From positions 1-6,216 of the forward strand of contig CAAGIU010000132.1 of NCBI GenBank assembly GCA_900770015.1: DNA of 6,216 nucleotides. Reading direction: 5' to 3'. Position 1 is the first letter of the stretch; the number at the start of each line of letters is the position of its first letter. Below the pieces are notes generated by a model, which saw only the letters and a program-made list of their open reading frames with translations, was not told where the DNA came from and ran no database searches. Below are positions 1 through 6,070 of the stretch, piece by piece. This stretch comes from an uncultured Oscillospiraceae bacterium (GTDB taxonomy: Bacteria > Bacillota_A > Clostridia > Oscillospirales > Oscillospiraceae). The position numbers and the translations under genes are program-made.

Positions 1-48
1 CATTATTTTTATATACGAAAGATCATTGTTTGATCGAATGCTCGCAGT

Positions 49-90
49 AAAAGCGGGGCAGCAGCCATAAGCAGAACTGCTGCCCCAAAA
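49..90 (-). terminator. Rho-independent terminator of the GH3 operon
   Basis: On the minus strand a perfect 10-bp stem (GGGGCAGCAG, 77-86, pairing with 55-64) encloses a 12-nt loop and is followed by GCTTTT. It begins 17 nt after the stop of the small ORF at 104 and ends the GH3 transcript. Four A residues on the plus strand at 87-90 give a short U run the other way too, so it may work in both directions. The U tract is short, but the stem is very GC-rich. Confidence 0.85.
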
Positions 91-103
91 GGAGTGTAAG
101 AGA

Positions 104-220
104 TTACTTCTTCATAAAGTTGGCTGCAATGGCAGTCACGACAGCGGCCAGGTTCACGCCTGCCAGCTGATAGTTCATTCTGTCAGGAACAGCAAGCCGG
201 ATGAAGAATGATTCAGGCAT
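104..220 (-). CDS. possible small protein, 38 aa, last ORF of the GH3 operon
   Basis: This ORF is not recognised from any family. Its ATG lies inside the end of the preceding membrane-protein gene: the two overlap by 8 nt (ATGCCTGA), an arrangement typical of coupled termination and re-initiation. The stop lies just ahead of the operon terminator, which fits a genuine last gene. The C-terminal half is hydrophobic and ends FMKK, so it could be a one-helix membrane peptide. An internal ATG at 176-178 would give a 24-residue product; codons from there on (CTG, GTG, AAC, GCC) match the GH3 gene better than the first 14, which include TCA, CGG and AGA. Against it: the AAGGAG motif ahead of the first ATG is only 1 nt away, and the internal ATG has no clear ribosome binding site. 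It could instead be the decayed end of a duplicated membrane-protein gene. Confidence 0.4.
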   Translation of the reverse strand: MPESFFIRLAVPDRMNYQLAGVNLAAVVTAIAANFMKK

Positions 221-611
221 TCTCCTTCGTCTGCTTCATAAAGCTGGAAATCAGCGCCAGAATGGCGGCAGCCAGCATCAGAACGCAGAAGGCGATCAGC
301 ATTTGCAGAGAAGTGCCGGTGGCACCAAAGCCGGTGTCACTCAGGCGACCGGAAATGTTGCCCATCTGAGAAGTGATATACAGGCCCAGGGCTGTCATGT
401 AAGCAGCACCAGGAATGATGGCGAGGACAGGGATGTTCTTCACCAGTCCCAGTGCAGCGACAAGCGCACCGGCGACCAGTACAGCAGGAGCCACAGCGTA
501 GGCGTCGCCAACCGCTGCCCCATAGATCAGCAGAGCAACACCGGTAATCAGGGCGATGACTGCAGAAATGAAACCGATATTGAAACCCCGGGTTTTCATT
601 TTATTTTCCAT
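213..611 (-). CDS. small four-helix membrane protein, 132 aa, co-transcribed with GH3
   Basis: No family is recognised. The protein is very hydrophobic, with four likely transmembrane helices at about residues 12-34, 38-57, 60-80 and 102-125. The start (MENKMKTRGF) and end (KQTKENA) are charged, which suggests both termini face the cytoplasm. Between helices 3 and 4 lies a polar Gly/Ser/Thr-rich loop of about 20 residues that would be cytoplasmic or external depending on the true topology. No catalytic motif is visible. The ATG at 609-611 has a good ribosome binding site (AGAGG, 8-nt spacing) beginning just past the GH3 stop; only 15 nt separate the genes, so they are surely one operon. A role as membrane partner, anchor or stabiliser of the GH3 enzyme is inference from position alone. 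Confidence 0.85.
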   Translation of the reverse strand: MENKMKTRGFNIGFISAVIALITGVALLIYGAAVGDAYAVAPAVLVAGALVAALGLVKNIPVLAIIPGAAYMTALGLYITSQMGNISGRLSDTGFGATGTSLQMLIAFCVLMLAAAILALISSFMKQTKENA

Positions 612-626
612 CGTTCACACCTCTTT

Positions 627-3600
627 TCAATTCGTCTGTTTCTTCTTACCAATGGCAGCGGCCACATAGGCAATGCCGCAGAGCAGGGTCAGAGCGCCAG
701 TCACACCGATCACAGAATACAGAGCAGTTTGCCACCAAGGAGTTACAGGCACAAACTCCATATTGGAGCTCAGGCCATTGACCAGGTTGCTGTTGGCAAG
801 CATGTAGTAGAAGCCATGCTGGGACTCGCGCAGCTGCTGATACAGGCTGCCGTCATTGTGGGACACAATGTATTCCTTCAGTTCGGGAGCACGCAGTTTT
901 TCGCCAACGATGCACCAGAAGTCGGTGCCGCCAGCCAGGCCCTCGATGGTGTGCTGATAGGGATGCATTGCGCAGTCGGAAATGTTAGCGCCCTTGAAGC
1001 CCCACTCGCCGCGCAGCAGATCCTTCAGCATAGCAGCACTGTGGCCGATGTAGGTCATGCCAACACGGCTATAGGAGGTCATGGTGCTGGTCGCGCCGCC
1101 GAGGGTGAAGGCGCCCTCAAAGGACTTCAGGAAGATCTCACGGATTGCCTGCTCGTTGGCAAAGATAGACACACCGTTACGGTTGGTCTCCTGGTCGTTC
1201 AGAGCAAAGTGCTTGATGGCAGCTGCGGTGCCCTTGGCCTGCATTGCTTCAACCTGCGCGGCACCCAGCAGATAGGACAGCACGGCGTCCTCGGAATAGT
1301 ACTCGAAGTTACGGCCGCTCAGCGGAGAACGATGGATATCGCCGCCAGGGCTCCACAGCTGGGTCACACTGCTGAAGAGGCAGTCTTCCGCGATGAAGTC
1401 GCCGCGCTTGATGATCATGTCCTTGTTCCACTGGCTGGCAGCGACCATCTGGCCGACATAAGCGGTGCAGCTGCCGGGGATACCCTTGTTATTCGCCAGA
1501 CCATCCTCGGGAGAGCTGCCGGGGAAGTACGGGCCGGCTGCACCGCCGGGGCCGTCCTGGTTGCGGTTCATGGGCTTCATCACGCTGGCCACAGCAGCCT
1601 GACCGAAGTTTTCGTCCACCATTTCGGTCATCTCATCCAGGGTCAGCTGATCCAGGAAGTTCTCCCACTGAGGATCATCATAATCCAGACCGTGCATGTC
1701 AACCAGGGAGATGCCATTCTTGACGCCCTGCTTGAAGGTGCTGATCGCAGGCGCATCGGCGGGGGTCTCATACAGGTGGCCGTCGATCTGCTTGATCATT
1801 TCGGGGGTTGCGGTGATGTTGCGCTGGGCGGTGGGGAAGGTGTTCTCCCAGTCCTGACGGGTCAGGTAAGTCACAGAATCCTTGATCCAATAGTTGAGAT
1901 CGGCATCATCGAAGAGGTTGGTGACCTCTTTGCCGGTCACAGCGGAGTGGTTGTAGGTCTCGGTATCCAAAGTGCTCTGCGTCCAGTGGTAGGTCTTTGC
2001 CGCATCGCCGGCAGCAGCATTGCCATTTTCGTCATACATACCGGTAGCGCCCTTGGCAGCCAGCACATTGTTCAGAGCATCGTGGGCGCTGTCGCCGATT
2101 GCCAGGTAGTAGTCGCCTGCGTCCAGGATATAGCCCTTGGCACCCTTGGCATCATAGCTGGCAATCAGATACTTGTCGATGGTAACGGTCACCGTCTCGG
2201 ACTGACCGGGAGCCAGCAGCTGGGTCTTGCCGAAGCCGGCCAGCTGAATGGCAGACTTCTCCACCAGGTTGGCGCGGTCGTAGTCGGTGTAGGGAGTCTG
2301 AACATAGACCTCAACAACGGACTTACCGGCCACATCGCCGGTGTTTTTCACGGTTACCTCCGCGGTAATCACGTTGTTTTCCTCGGAAACCTTACCCAGC
2401 TTCTGCTCGAAGGTGGTGTAGCTCAGGCCATAGCCAAAGGGATACAGCACCTCGTCGGCGTAGTTCCAGCCGCCCTTGGAAGCGAAGGTACCGGCCTTGC
2501 CATCGGCATTGCCCTGACCCAGGATGGCATCCTCGTAGCGGGTCTCATAGTATTTGTAGCCAACGTAGATGCCCTCCTGATAAACCATGTAGCAGCCCAC
2601 ATAGTTGATGGGGAAACGGGAAGGAATCTTGCTGTCAGCGCAGCCTTCATTGACTTCCTCAACGTTAACGTAGGTGAAGTTGCCCAAGTTCTGGGTGGCG
2701 GCGGCAGACAGGGAATCGGTGGCAAAGGTGTCGACCAGGCGGCCGGAGGGGTTGGCCTCACCCTTCAGCAGGTCGGCAACACCGCGGAAGCCCACCAGAC
2801 CAGGGGTACCGATCCACAGCACGGCGTCGATGTTGTACTGGTCGAGATGCTTCATCTCAATGGGGAACGCGCTGTTCACAATCAGAATGATCTTCTTGAA
2901 CACGCCGGAATCATTGATCATCTGCAGCATATCCGCCTCGTCCTTGTGCAGGGCCAGGCCGCTGATGCCTTCGTCGTCACATGCGCTGACATCCACATTC
3001 TCACCGGCGCGGCGGCCAACCACAACGATGGCGGCATCGCTGTAATCTTCAAAGGTGGCCTTGAGCTCATCGGTGTAGAAGGACACGGGGCGCTCGATCA
3101 CAGCCGGGCCGAAGAAACCGGAGCTCTTAACCTCAAAAGGTTCCTGATAGGCGGCGTACAGTGCCTCGTTGATCTGGAAGCCCTTCTCCTTCATGGCATC
3201 ATAGAAGCTGATAACACGGTTCGGGTCGATGTTACCGCCGCCGGAGCTGTTTTTGTACAGCGGATCAGCAGAAGTATGACCAAACAGTGTCACCTTGCGC
3301 TCACCTTCGGTCAGGGGAAGTGCGTTGTTATTGTTGCGCAGCAGCACAGCGCCTTCTTCTTCCTCCAGCTCGACAAAGGCATCCTCGTCAGCCAGCAGGG
3401 CATCCAGGTTTTCCTGGGTCAGATGGTTGACATCGCCATAGTCGCTGGCGTAGAAAATCGGTTCTTCCGTGGCTGCGCCTTCCTTGGGCACGAACTTACC
3501 GGTGGAAATGCCCAGGGCGGAGTTCAGCATAGACGAATAGGACATCGCCGTACTCGTCATGACAGTCGTGAATGCCAGGATTGCGGCAAACACAGATGTG

Positions 3601-3629
3601 AGTCCTCGCAACAGGTTCTTCTTTTTCAG
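627..3629 (-). CDS. membrane-anchored glycoside hydrolase family 3 (beta-glucosidase-like), reversed domain order
   Basis: GH3 enzymes remove beta-linked sugars from the non-reducing ends of oligosaccharides or glycosides by a retaining mechanism; the substrate here is unknown. Counting from the chosen CTG start (1000 aa): KKKN plus a hydrophobic segment at about 7-29; the C-terminal-type alpha/beta domain (EGAVLLRNN at 92, AGENVD near 208, NPSGRL at 293, YPFGYGLSYT at 396); a fibronectin III-like domain, about 411-525; a linker; then the TIM barrel (DGPGG at 692, GRNFEYYSED at 772, IKHFALND near 805, ISDC with likely nucleophile Asp885); and a C-terminal helix at about 969-993 followed by KKKQTN. 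Barrel-last order is known from GH3 enzymes of Ruminococcus albus and Butyrivibrio fibrisolvens. Both ends probably lie in the cytoplasm with the enzyme outside, unless the N-terminal segment is cleaved. The CTG has GGAGG 9 nt upstream and gives the expected Lys-rich start; the first in-frame standard start is TTG at 3611, 27 nt from GGAGG. Unusual: ISDC where many members have SDW. Confidence 0.93.
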   Translation of the reverse strand: MKKKNLLRGLTSVFAAILAFTTVMTSTAMSYSSMLNSALGISTGKFVPKEGAATEEPIFYASDYGDVNHLTQENLDALLADEDAFVELEEEEGAVLLRNNNNALPLTEGERKVTLFGHTSADPLYKNSSGGGNIDPNRVISFYDAMKEKGFQINEALYAAYQEPFEVKSSGFFGPAVIERPVSFYTDELKATFEDYSDAAIVVVGRRAGENVDVSACDDEGISGLALHKDEADMLQMINDSGVFKKIILIVNSAFPIEMKHLDQYNIDAVLWIGTPGLVGFRGVADLLKGEANPSGRLVDTFATDSLSAAATQNLGNFTYVNVEEVNEGCADSKIPSRFPINYVGCYMVYQEGIYVGYKYYETRYEDAILGQGNADGKAGTFASKGGWNYADEVLYPFGYGLSYTTFEQKLGKVSEENNVITAEVTVKNTGDVAGKSVVEVYVQTPYTDYDRANLVEKSAIQLAGFGKTQLLAPGQSETVTVTIDKYLIASYDAKGAKGYILDAGDYYLAIGDSAHDALNNVLAAKGATGMYDENGNAAAGDAAKTYHWTQSTLDTETYNHSAVTGKEVTNLFDDADLNYWIKDSVTYLTRQDWENTFPTAQRNITATPEMIKQIDGHLYETPADAPAISTFKQGVKNGISLVDMHGLDYDDPQWENFLDQLTLDEMTEMVDENFGQAAVASVMKPMNRNQDGPGGAAGPYFPGSSPEDGLANNKGIPGSCTAYVGQMVAASQWNKDMIIKRGDFIAEDCLFSSVTQLWSPGGDIHRSPLSGRNFEYYSEDAVLSYLLGAAQVEAMQAKGTAAAIKHFALNDQETNRNGVSIFANEQAIREIFLKSFEGAFTLGGATSTMTSYSRVGMTYIGHSAAMLKDLLRGEWGFKGANISDCAMHPYQHTIEGLAGGTDFWCIVGEKLRAPELKEYIVSHNDGSLYQQLRESQHGFYYMLANSNLVNGLSSNMEFVPVTPWWQTALYSVIGVTGALTLLCGIAYVAAAIGKKKQTN

Positions 3630-3638
3630 TTGTCATCG

Positions 3639-3643
3639 CCTCC
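3639..3643 (-). promoter_or_regulatory. ribosome binding site that decides the GH3 start
   Basis: GGAGG on the minus strand. It is 2 nt from an out-of-frame ATG (3634-3636), 9 nt from an in-frame CTG (3627-3629) and 27 nt from the in-frame TTG (3609-3611). An in-frame TGA (3633-3635) blocks any longer start. Spacing therefore favours CTG. Confidence 0.65.
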
Positions 3644-3658
3644 ATGATTATTCCAGAA

Positions 3659-3672
3659 TGTTGCGCGCAACA
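3659..3672. promoter_or_regulatory. operator-like palindrome over the GH3 transcription start
   Basis: TGTTGCGCGCAACA is a perfect 14-bp palindrome beginning 2 nt downstream of the -10 box, so the expected +1 (about 3668) lies inside it. A symmetric site at this place usually binds a dimeric repressor. The regulator is not in the window. The TTGCG/CGCAA half sites recall LacI-family operators, but the centre is GC rather than the usual CG, so the family is uncertain. Confidence 0.55.
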
Positions 3673-3674
3673 GC

Positions 3675-3703
3675 ATCATATTGGCAGAAAGCAAAATAGT
3701 CAA
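3675..3703 (-). promoter_or_regulatory. sigma-A-type promoter of the GH3 operon
   Basis: On the minus strand -35 TTGACT (3698-3703) and -10 TATGAT (3675-3680) are separated by exactly 17 bp. Each box differs from consensus at one position. It lies between the terminator of the upstream operon and the GH3 ribosome binding site, predicting a leader of roughly 40 nt. Confidence 0.85.
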
Positions 3704-3743
3704 TATGCGTGGTATGATTGATGCGTTTTTTGGTAAAAATTGC

Positions 3744-3782
3744 AAAAAAGGAGACATCCCTCAATGGCAAAGGGATGTCTCC
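3744..3782 (-). terminator. Rho-independent terminator of the two-component operon
   Basis: On the minus strand a perfect 12-bp stem (GGAGACATCCCT, 3771-3782 with 3750-3761) and a 9-nt loop are followed by six T residues, then GCAATTTTT. It lies 25 nt past the kinase stop and 40 nt before the GH3 promoter, so the operons are separate transcription units apart from any read-through. Confidence 0.93.
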
Positions 3783-3807
3783 AATGCTGCAGCATCTGCA
3801 CTGGCAG

Positions 3808-5139
3808 TCATTTTTTCGATGGGAGAAGGATTTCAACGGTGAAGTAACCGTTCTCCTGCCGGAACAGCACAGTACCTCCGTAGCTCTCTGCAATATGTAC
3901 AATACTCTTTGTGCCATAGCCGTGGAAGGCTTTGTCCGTTTTGCTCGTCTCTGGCATACTATCCTTGAACCGGATCTGCGTCGAGCAATAATTATCCATG
4001 CTGATATACAACATCCCGCTCCTCGTGTGTGCGACGAAATTGATGATGCGGTTATCAGGATCGTCTTCCTTCATCACACTCTCGATGGCGTTGTCCAGCA
4101 TATTGCCCAGCATGGCATAAATATCAGCTTCATCCATAAAACTGAATTTGGCACCGTCCACCAAATAGGAAAACTGGATGTCGTACTTTTCGCAAAACAG
4201 CTTTTTCTCCATCAGAACCAGGTCAACGGAGGCATTGCCTGTCTTGACAATGGAATCATAAATACGGGTCGCATCATAAATGCTTTGAAGCGCTTTGCTT
4301 CTTTCTTCCGGGGTCTGTCTTTCCAGCATGCCGATCTGATGCCGAAGATCATGGCATTTTCTGTTGATGATGTCGATCGTTTCCTTGGACAGTGCCTGTT
4401 TTTCCCGTTCCAATTGCAGCATTTCGCCAAGAATACGGTTCTTTTCGTCCAATTCGCTTTCACGAAACAAGCCAACCTGGAGGTATAGACAAAGTACGCA
4501 GCACAGAATTGCGCTGATGTAGCTGGCGCACATAGCCAGGATTTCCCGCTCTGTCCCGCTGCCCAGTTCCGGCTCAAAAGGGCTCAGAGAAATACAGATA
4601 AAAAGATTCACTATGGAAATAATCATGACTTTCTTGTCGCCGTAGCGAACACGCTTCGTAGCGATGCTCTGCCGAATCAACAGAACATAGCTTAGGATCG
4701 CAAACAGCACAGGAATGACAAAATCAAAGCCAAAATATTCAATGAAGGGAGGAATGGGGGTGTTGGCAAAAAAGCAGGCCTTCAGGATATAGGAAAATCT
4801 GCTTGCCGCATGTTCAATGGAGTAACCTGCAATCACTGCAAAAAGTGCATCGGAATAGTTGACATCAAAACTCCAGGTCAGCACCAGTGCGTTGCTGAAT
4901 ACGATACCCGCAAAATAGATTGTGGTTTTTATCTGCTCGGCAAGGAAACTGCCGTTGCCGGGGAGGCTGCTGCGAATCAGCGCATACGCCGCCACCATTG
5001 CCACGAAAGCAAGAACAGATCCCACGAATCGCAGCGCAAAATGATCCTTTTTCGGGAAATGCGCCACAAATGCTGCCTCACAAATCATTAACTGCATCAG
5101 GAACAGTGCAATCACTCGAATCAGTACCATATTCAACAT
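3808..5139 (-). CDS. sensor histidine kinase, GHKL type (AgrC-like)
   Basis: Membrane sensor kinase of 443 aa, expected to autophosphorylate on His and pass the phosphate to the adjacent response regulator. The N-terminal half holds about six or seven hydrophobic segments (roughly 4-20, 37-55, 71-89, 97-113, 138-156, 170-187, 200-222), as in AgrC-type receptors with no large external domain. A charged, probably coiled-coil stretch (about 226-258) leads to the H box CHDLRHQI with likely phosphoacceptor His263. The ATP-binding domain shows the N box NMLDNAIES (346-354) and G box GYGTKSIVHI (407-416). The ATG follows the regulator's stop directly (TAAATG), with GAGGGGG just upstream, so translation is probably coupled. 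The ligand is unknown; no agrB or agrD gene lies in the window. Confidence 0.93.
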   Translation of the reverse strand: MLNMVLIRVIALFLMQLMICEAAFVAHFPKKDHFALRFVGSVLAFVAMVAAYALIRSSLPGNGSFLAEQIKTTIYFAGIVFSNALVLTWSFDVNYSDALFAVIAGYSIEHAASRFSYILKACFFANTPIPPFIEYFGFDFVIPVLFAILSYVLLIRQSIATKRVRYGDKKVMIISIVNLFICISLSPFEPELGSGTEREILAMCASYISAILCCVLCLYLQVGLFRESELDEKNRILGEMLQLEREKQALSKETIDIINRKCHDLRHQIGMLERQTPEERSKALQSIYDATRIYDSIVKTGNASVDLVLMEKKLFCEKYDIQFSYLVDGAKFSFMDEADIYAMLGNMLDNAIESVMKEDDPDNRIINFVAHTRSGMLYISMDNYCSTQIRFKDSMPETSKTDKAFHGYGTKSIVHIAESYGGTVLFRQENGYFTVEILLPSKK

Positions 5140-5874
5140 TTACATCCCCCTCACATAGTCCATCAGATCTTTTGTAAATGTCTTTCTGAAAGGCAGCGAA
5201 ATTGTCAGACACACGTCATCCACAAACACATCGTTTCCCACTTTCTGCCGGACATGGCGAAGGTTCACCATGCAGCCGCTGGTGCATTGACGAATGGACG
5301 TGTTCTCAAAGCGTGGGAGGATATCCTTCATTGTACCGCGCTCTTTGATCTGACTGTGATCAGAGAGATGGTATACAATATAGTTTTTGTCTTTGAGAAT
5401 GTACATGATATCGCTGATAAATACATTCCGCATGCTTCCCGATGCGCTGTGAAGTATGATCGTCTTATTTTTCTTCTCTTTCCCGTTTCGCTCGCACTTT
5501 ATCAGTGCCTTTGTAAAATAATAGGAAAACATGGTATATGGCAGCGGTTTCACAATAAAGCCGAGCGCATCCACTTCGTAGCCCTTGATCGCATATTGTG
5601 CCATATTCGTAGTAATAATGATCGGAATCAAGGGATCCATATCCCGTATTTTTTCGGATACCTTCATTCCATCCAAGCCGGGAAGCTCAATATCCACAAA
5701 CAGCAAATCAAAATCGGCGCTGTAATTTCTGATGAGTTCCAGCCCATTGCCAAAGGACACCGTTTCGATCTTGACCGAATGTTCCTGAGCGTATCGTGCA
5801 ATAAAGCTGATCAATCTATTGCGGTCGTTTTCGTGATCCTCCAGCACAACCGCAAGTATTGCACCGTTTTTCAT
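5140..5874 (-). CDS. LytTR-family response regulator (AgrA-like)
   Basis: Cytoplasmic DNA-binding response regulator, 244 aa, presumed partner of the following kinase. The receiver domain (about 5-125) has the acidic pair Glu12/Asp13, phosphoacceptor Asp61 in LLFVDIELPGLDG, a Thr near 88 and Lys109 in VKPLP. The C-terminal LytTR domain (about 136-243) includes FISDIMYI, the central CTSGCMVNLRHV and a final LPFRKTF. LytTR proteins usually bind paired direct repeats upstream of targets and often regulate quorum-sensing, bacteriocin or surface functions. I chose the ATG at 5872-5874 because GGAGG (5881-5885) lies 6 nt upstream; the ATG at 5940 would add 22 residues before the canonical receiver start and has no suitable ribosome binding site. 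It is the first gene of a two-gene operon. Confidence 0.95.
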   Translation of the reverse strand: MKNGAILAVVLEDHENDRNRLISFIARYAQEHSVKIETVSFGNGLELIRNYSADFDLLFVDIELPGLDGMKVSEKIRDMDPLIPIIITTNMAQYAIKGYEVDALGFIVKPLPYTMFSYYFTKALIKCERNGKEKKNKTIILHSASGSMRNVFISDIMYILKDKNYIVYHLSDHSQIKERGTMKDILPRFENTSIRQCTSGCMVNLRHVRQKVGNDVFVDDVCLTISLPFRKTFTKDLMDYVRGM

Positions 5875-5880
5875 GGAATA

Positions 5881-5885
5881 CCTCC
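5881..5885 (-). promoter_or_regulatory. ribosome binding site that decides the response-regulator start
   Basis: GGAGG on the minus strand, 6 nt before the ATG at 5872-5874. It fixes the short start over the upstream in-frame ATG at 5940. Confidence 0.85.
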
Positions 5886-6070
5886 AAATTGTTTCCATAT
5901 TTATGCAATAATGCCATTTTCCCCCCAGGGAGATATTCATTCCCTATCATTTTACTACATCAATCCAAGAAATCAAGACATATTTCTCCGCTGCCGCTTG
6001 TGCACAAAAGGAAATGTGCTGATCGGCTTTGCTCAGCAGGACGAAAAATTGTAATTTGGCGGGGTGCACC
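5886..6070. other. non-coding leader and upstream region of the two-component operon
   Basis: No credible gene is seen here. It holds the candidate promoter, a 10-bp palindrome TTGTGCACAA (5998-6007) about 21 nt upstream of the -35 box, and a 6-bp hairpin TGCTGA/TCAGCA (6017-6038). ORFs crossing it lack a ribosome binding site or run into the repeat. Confidence 0.5.
5949..5976 (-). promoter_or_regulatory. candidate promoter of the two-component operon
   Basis: On the minus strand TTGATT (5971-5976), a 16-bp spacer and TAAAAT (5949-5954) form a reasonable sigma-A promoter about 65 nt before the ribosome binding site. The -35 box is weaker than that of the GH3 operon. A 5-bp inverted repeat (AGGGA/TCCCT, 5927-5945) falls just past the predicted start. 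Confidence 0.5.

Noticed and set aside
21..35. GATCA/TGATC inverted repeat at the left edge
   Set aside because: A 5-bp stem in AT-rich sequence with no associated gene; likely chance.
201..3647. 1148-codon ORF on the plus strand opposite the GH3 and membrane-protein genes
   Set aside because: It is codon-aligned with the minus-strand genes, which use no TTA, CTA or TCA codons, so no stops appear opposite. Its translation is low-complexity His/Gln/Gly/Val-rich with no domain, while the minus strand encodes clear GH3 motifs.
3784..3795. 12-bp palindrome ATGCTGCAGCAT between the kinase stop and the terminator
   Set aside because: It sits downstream of the coding region, away from a promoter and without a U tract, so no function can be argued.
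3648..3917. 89-codon minus-strand ORF across the kinase end and the intergenic region
   Set aside because: It starts inside the kinase in another frame and reads through the terminator, the GH3 promoter and the palindrome.
3718..4488. 256-codon plus-strand ORF opposite the kinase
   Set aside because: Codon-aligned shadow of the kinase gene; it also runs through the terminator hairpin and shows no family motif.
5875..5940. 22-residue N-terminal extension of the response regulator
   Set aside because: No ribosome binding site fits the ATG at 5940, while the internal ATG has GGAGG at 6 nt and begins the receiver domain properly.
6017..6038. TGCTGA/TCAGCA hairpin as a terminator
   Set aside because: The stem is only 6 bp with a 10-nt loop, and no run of T follows directly on either strand.
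5254..6054. 266-codon plus-strand ORF opposite the response regulator
   Set aside because: Shadow of the regulator gene in the aligned antisense frame; no recognisable domain.
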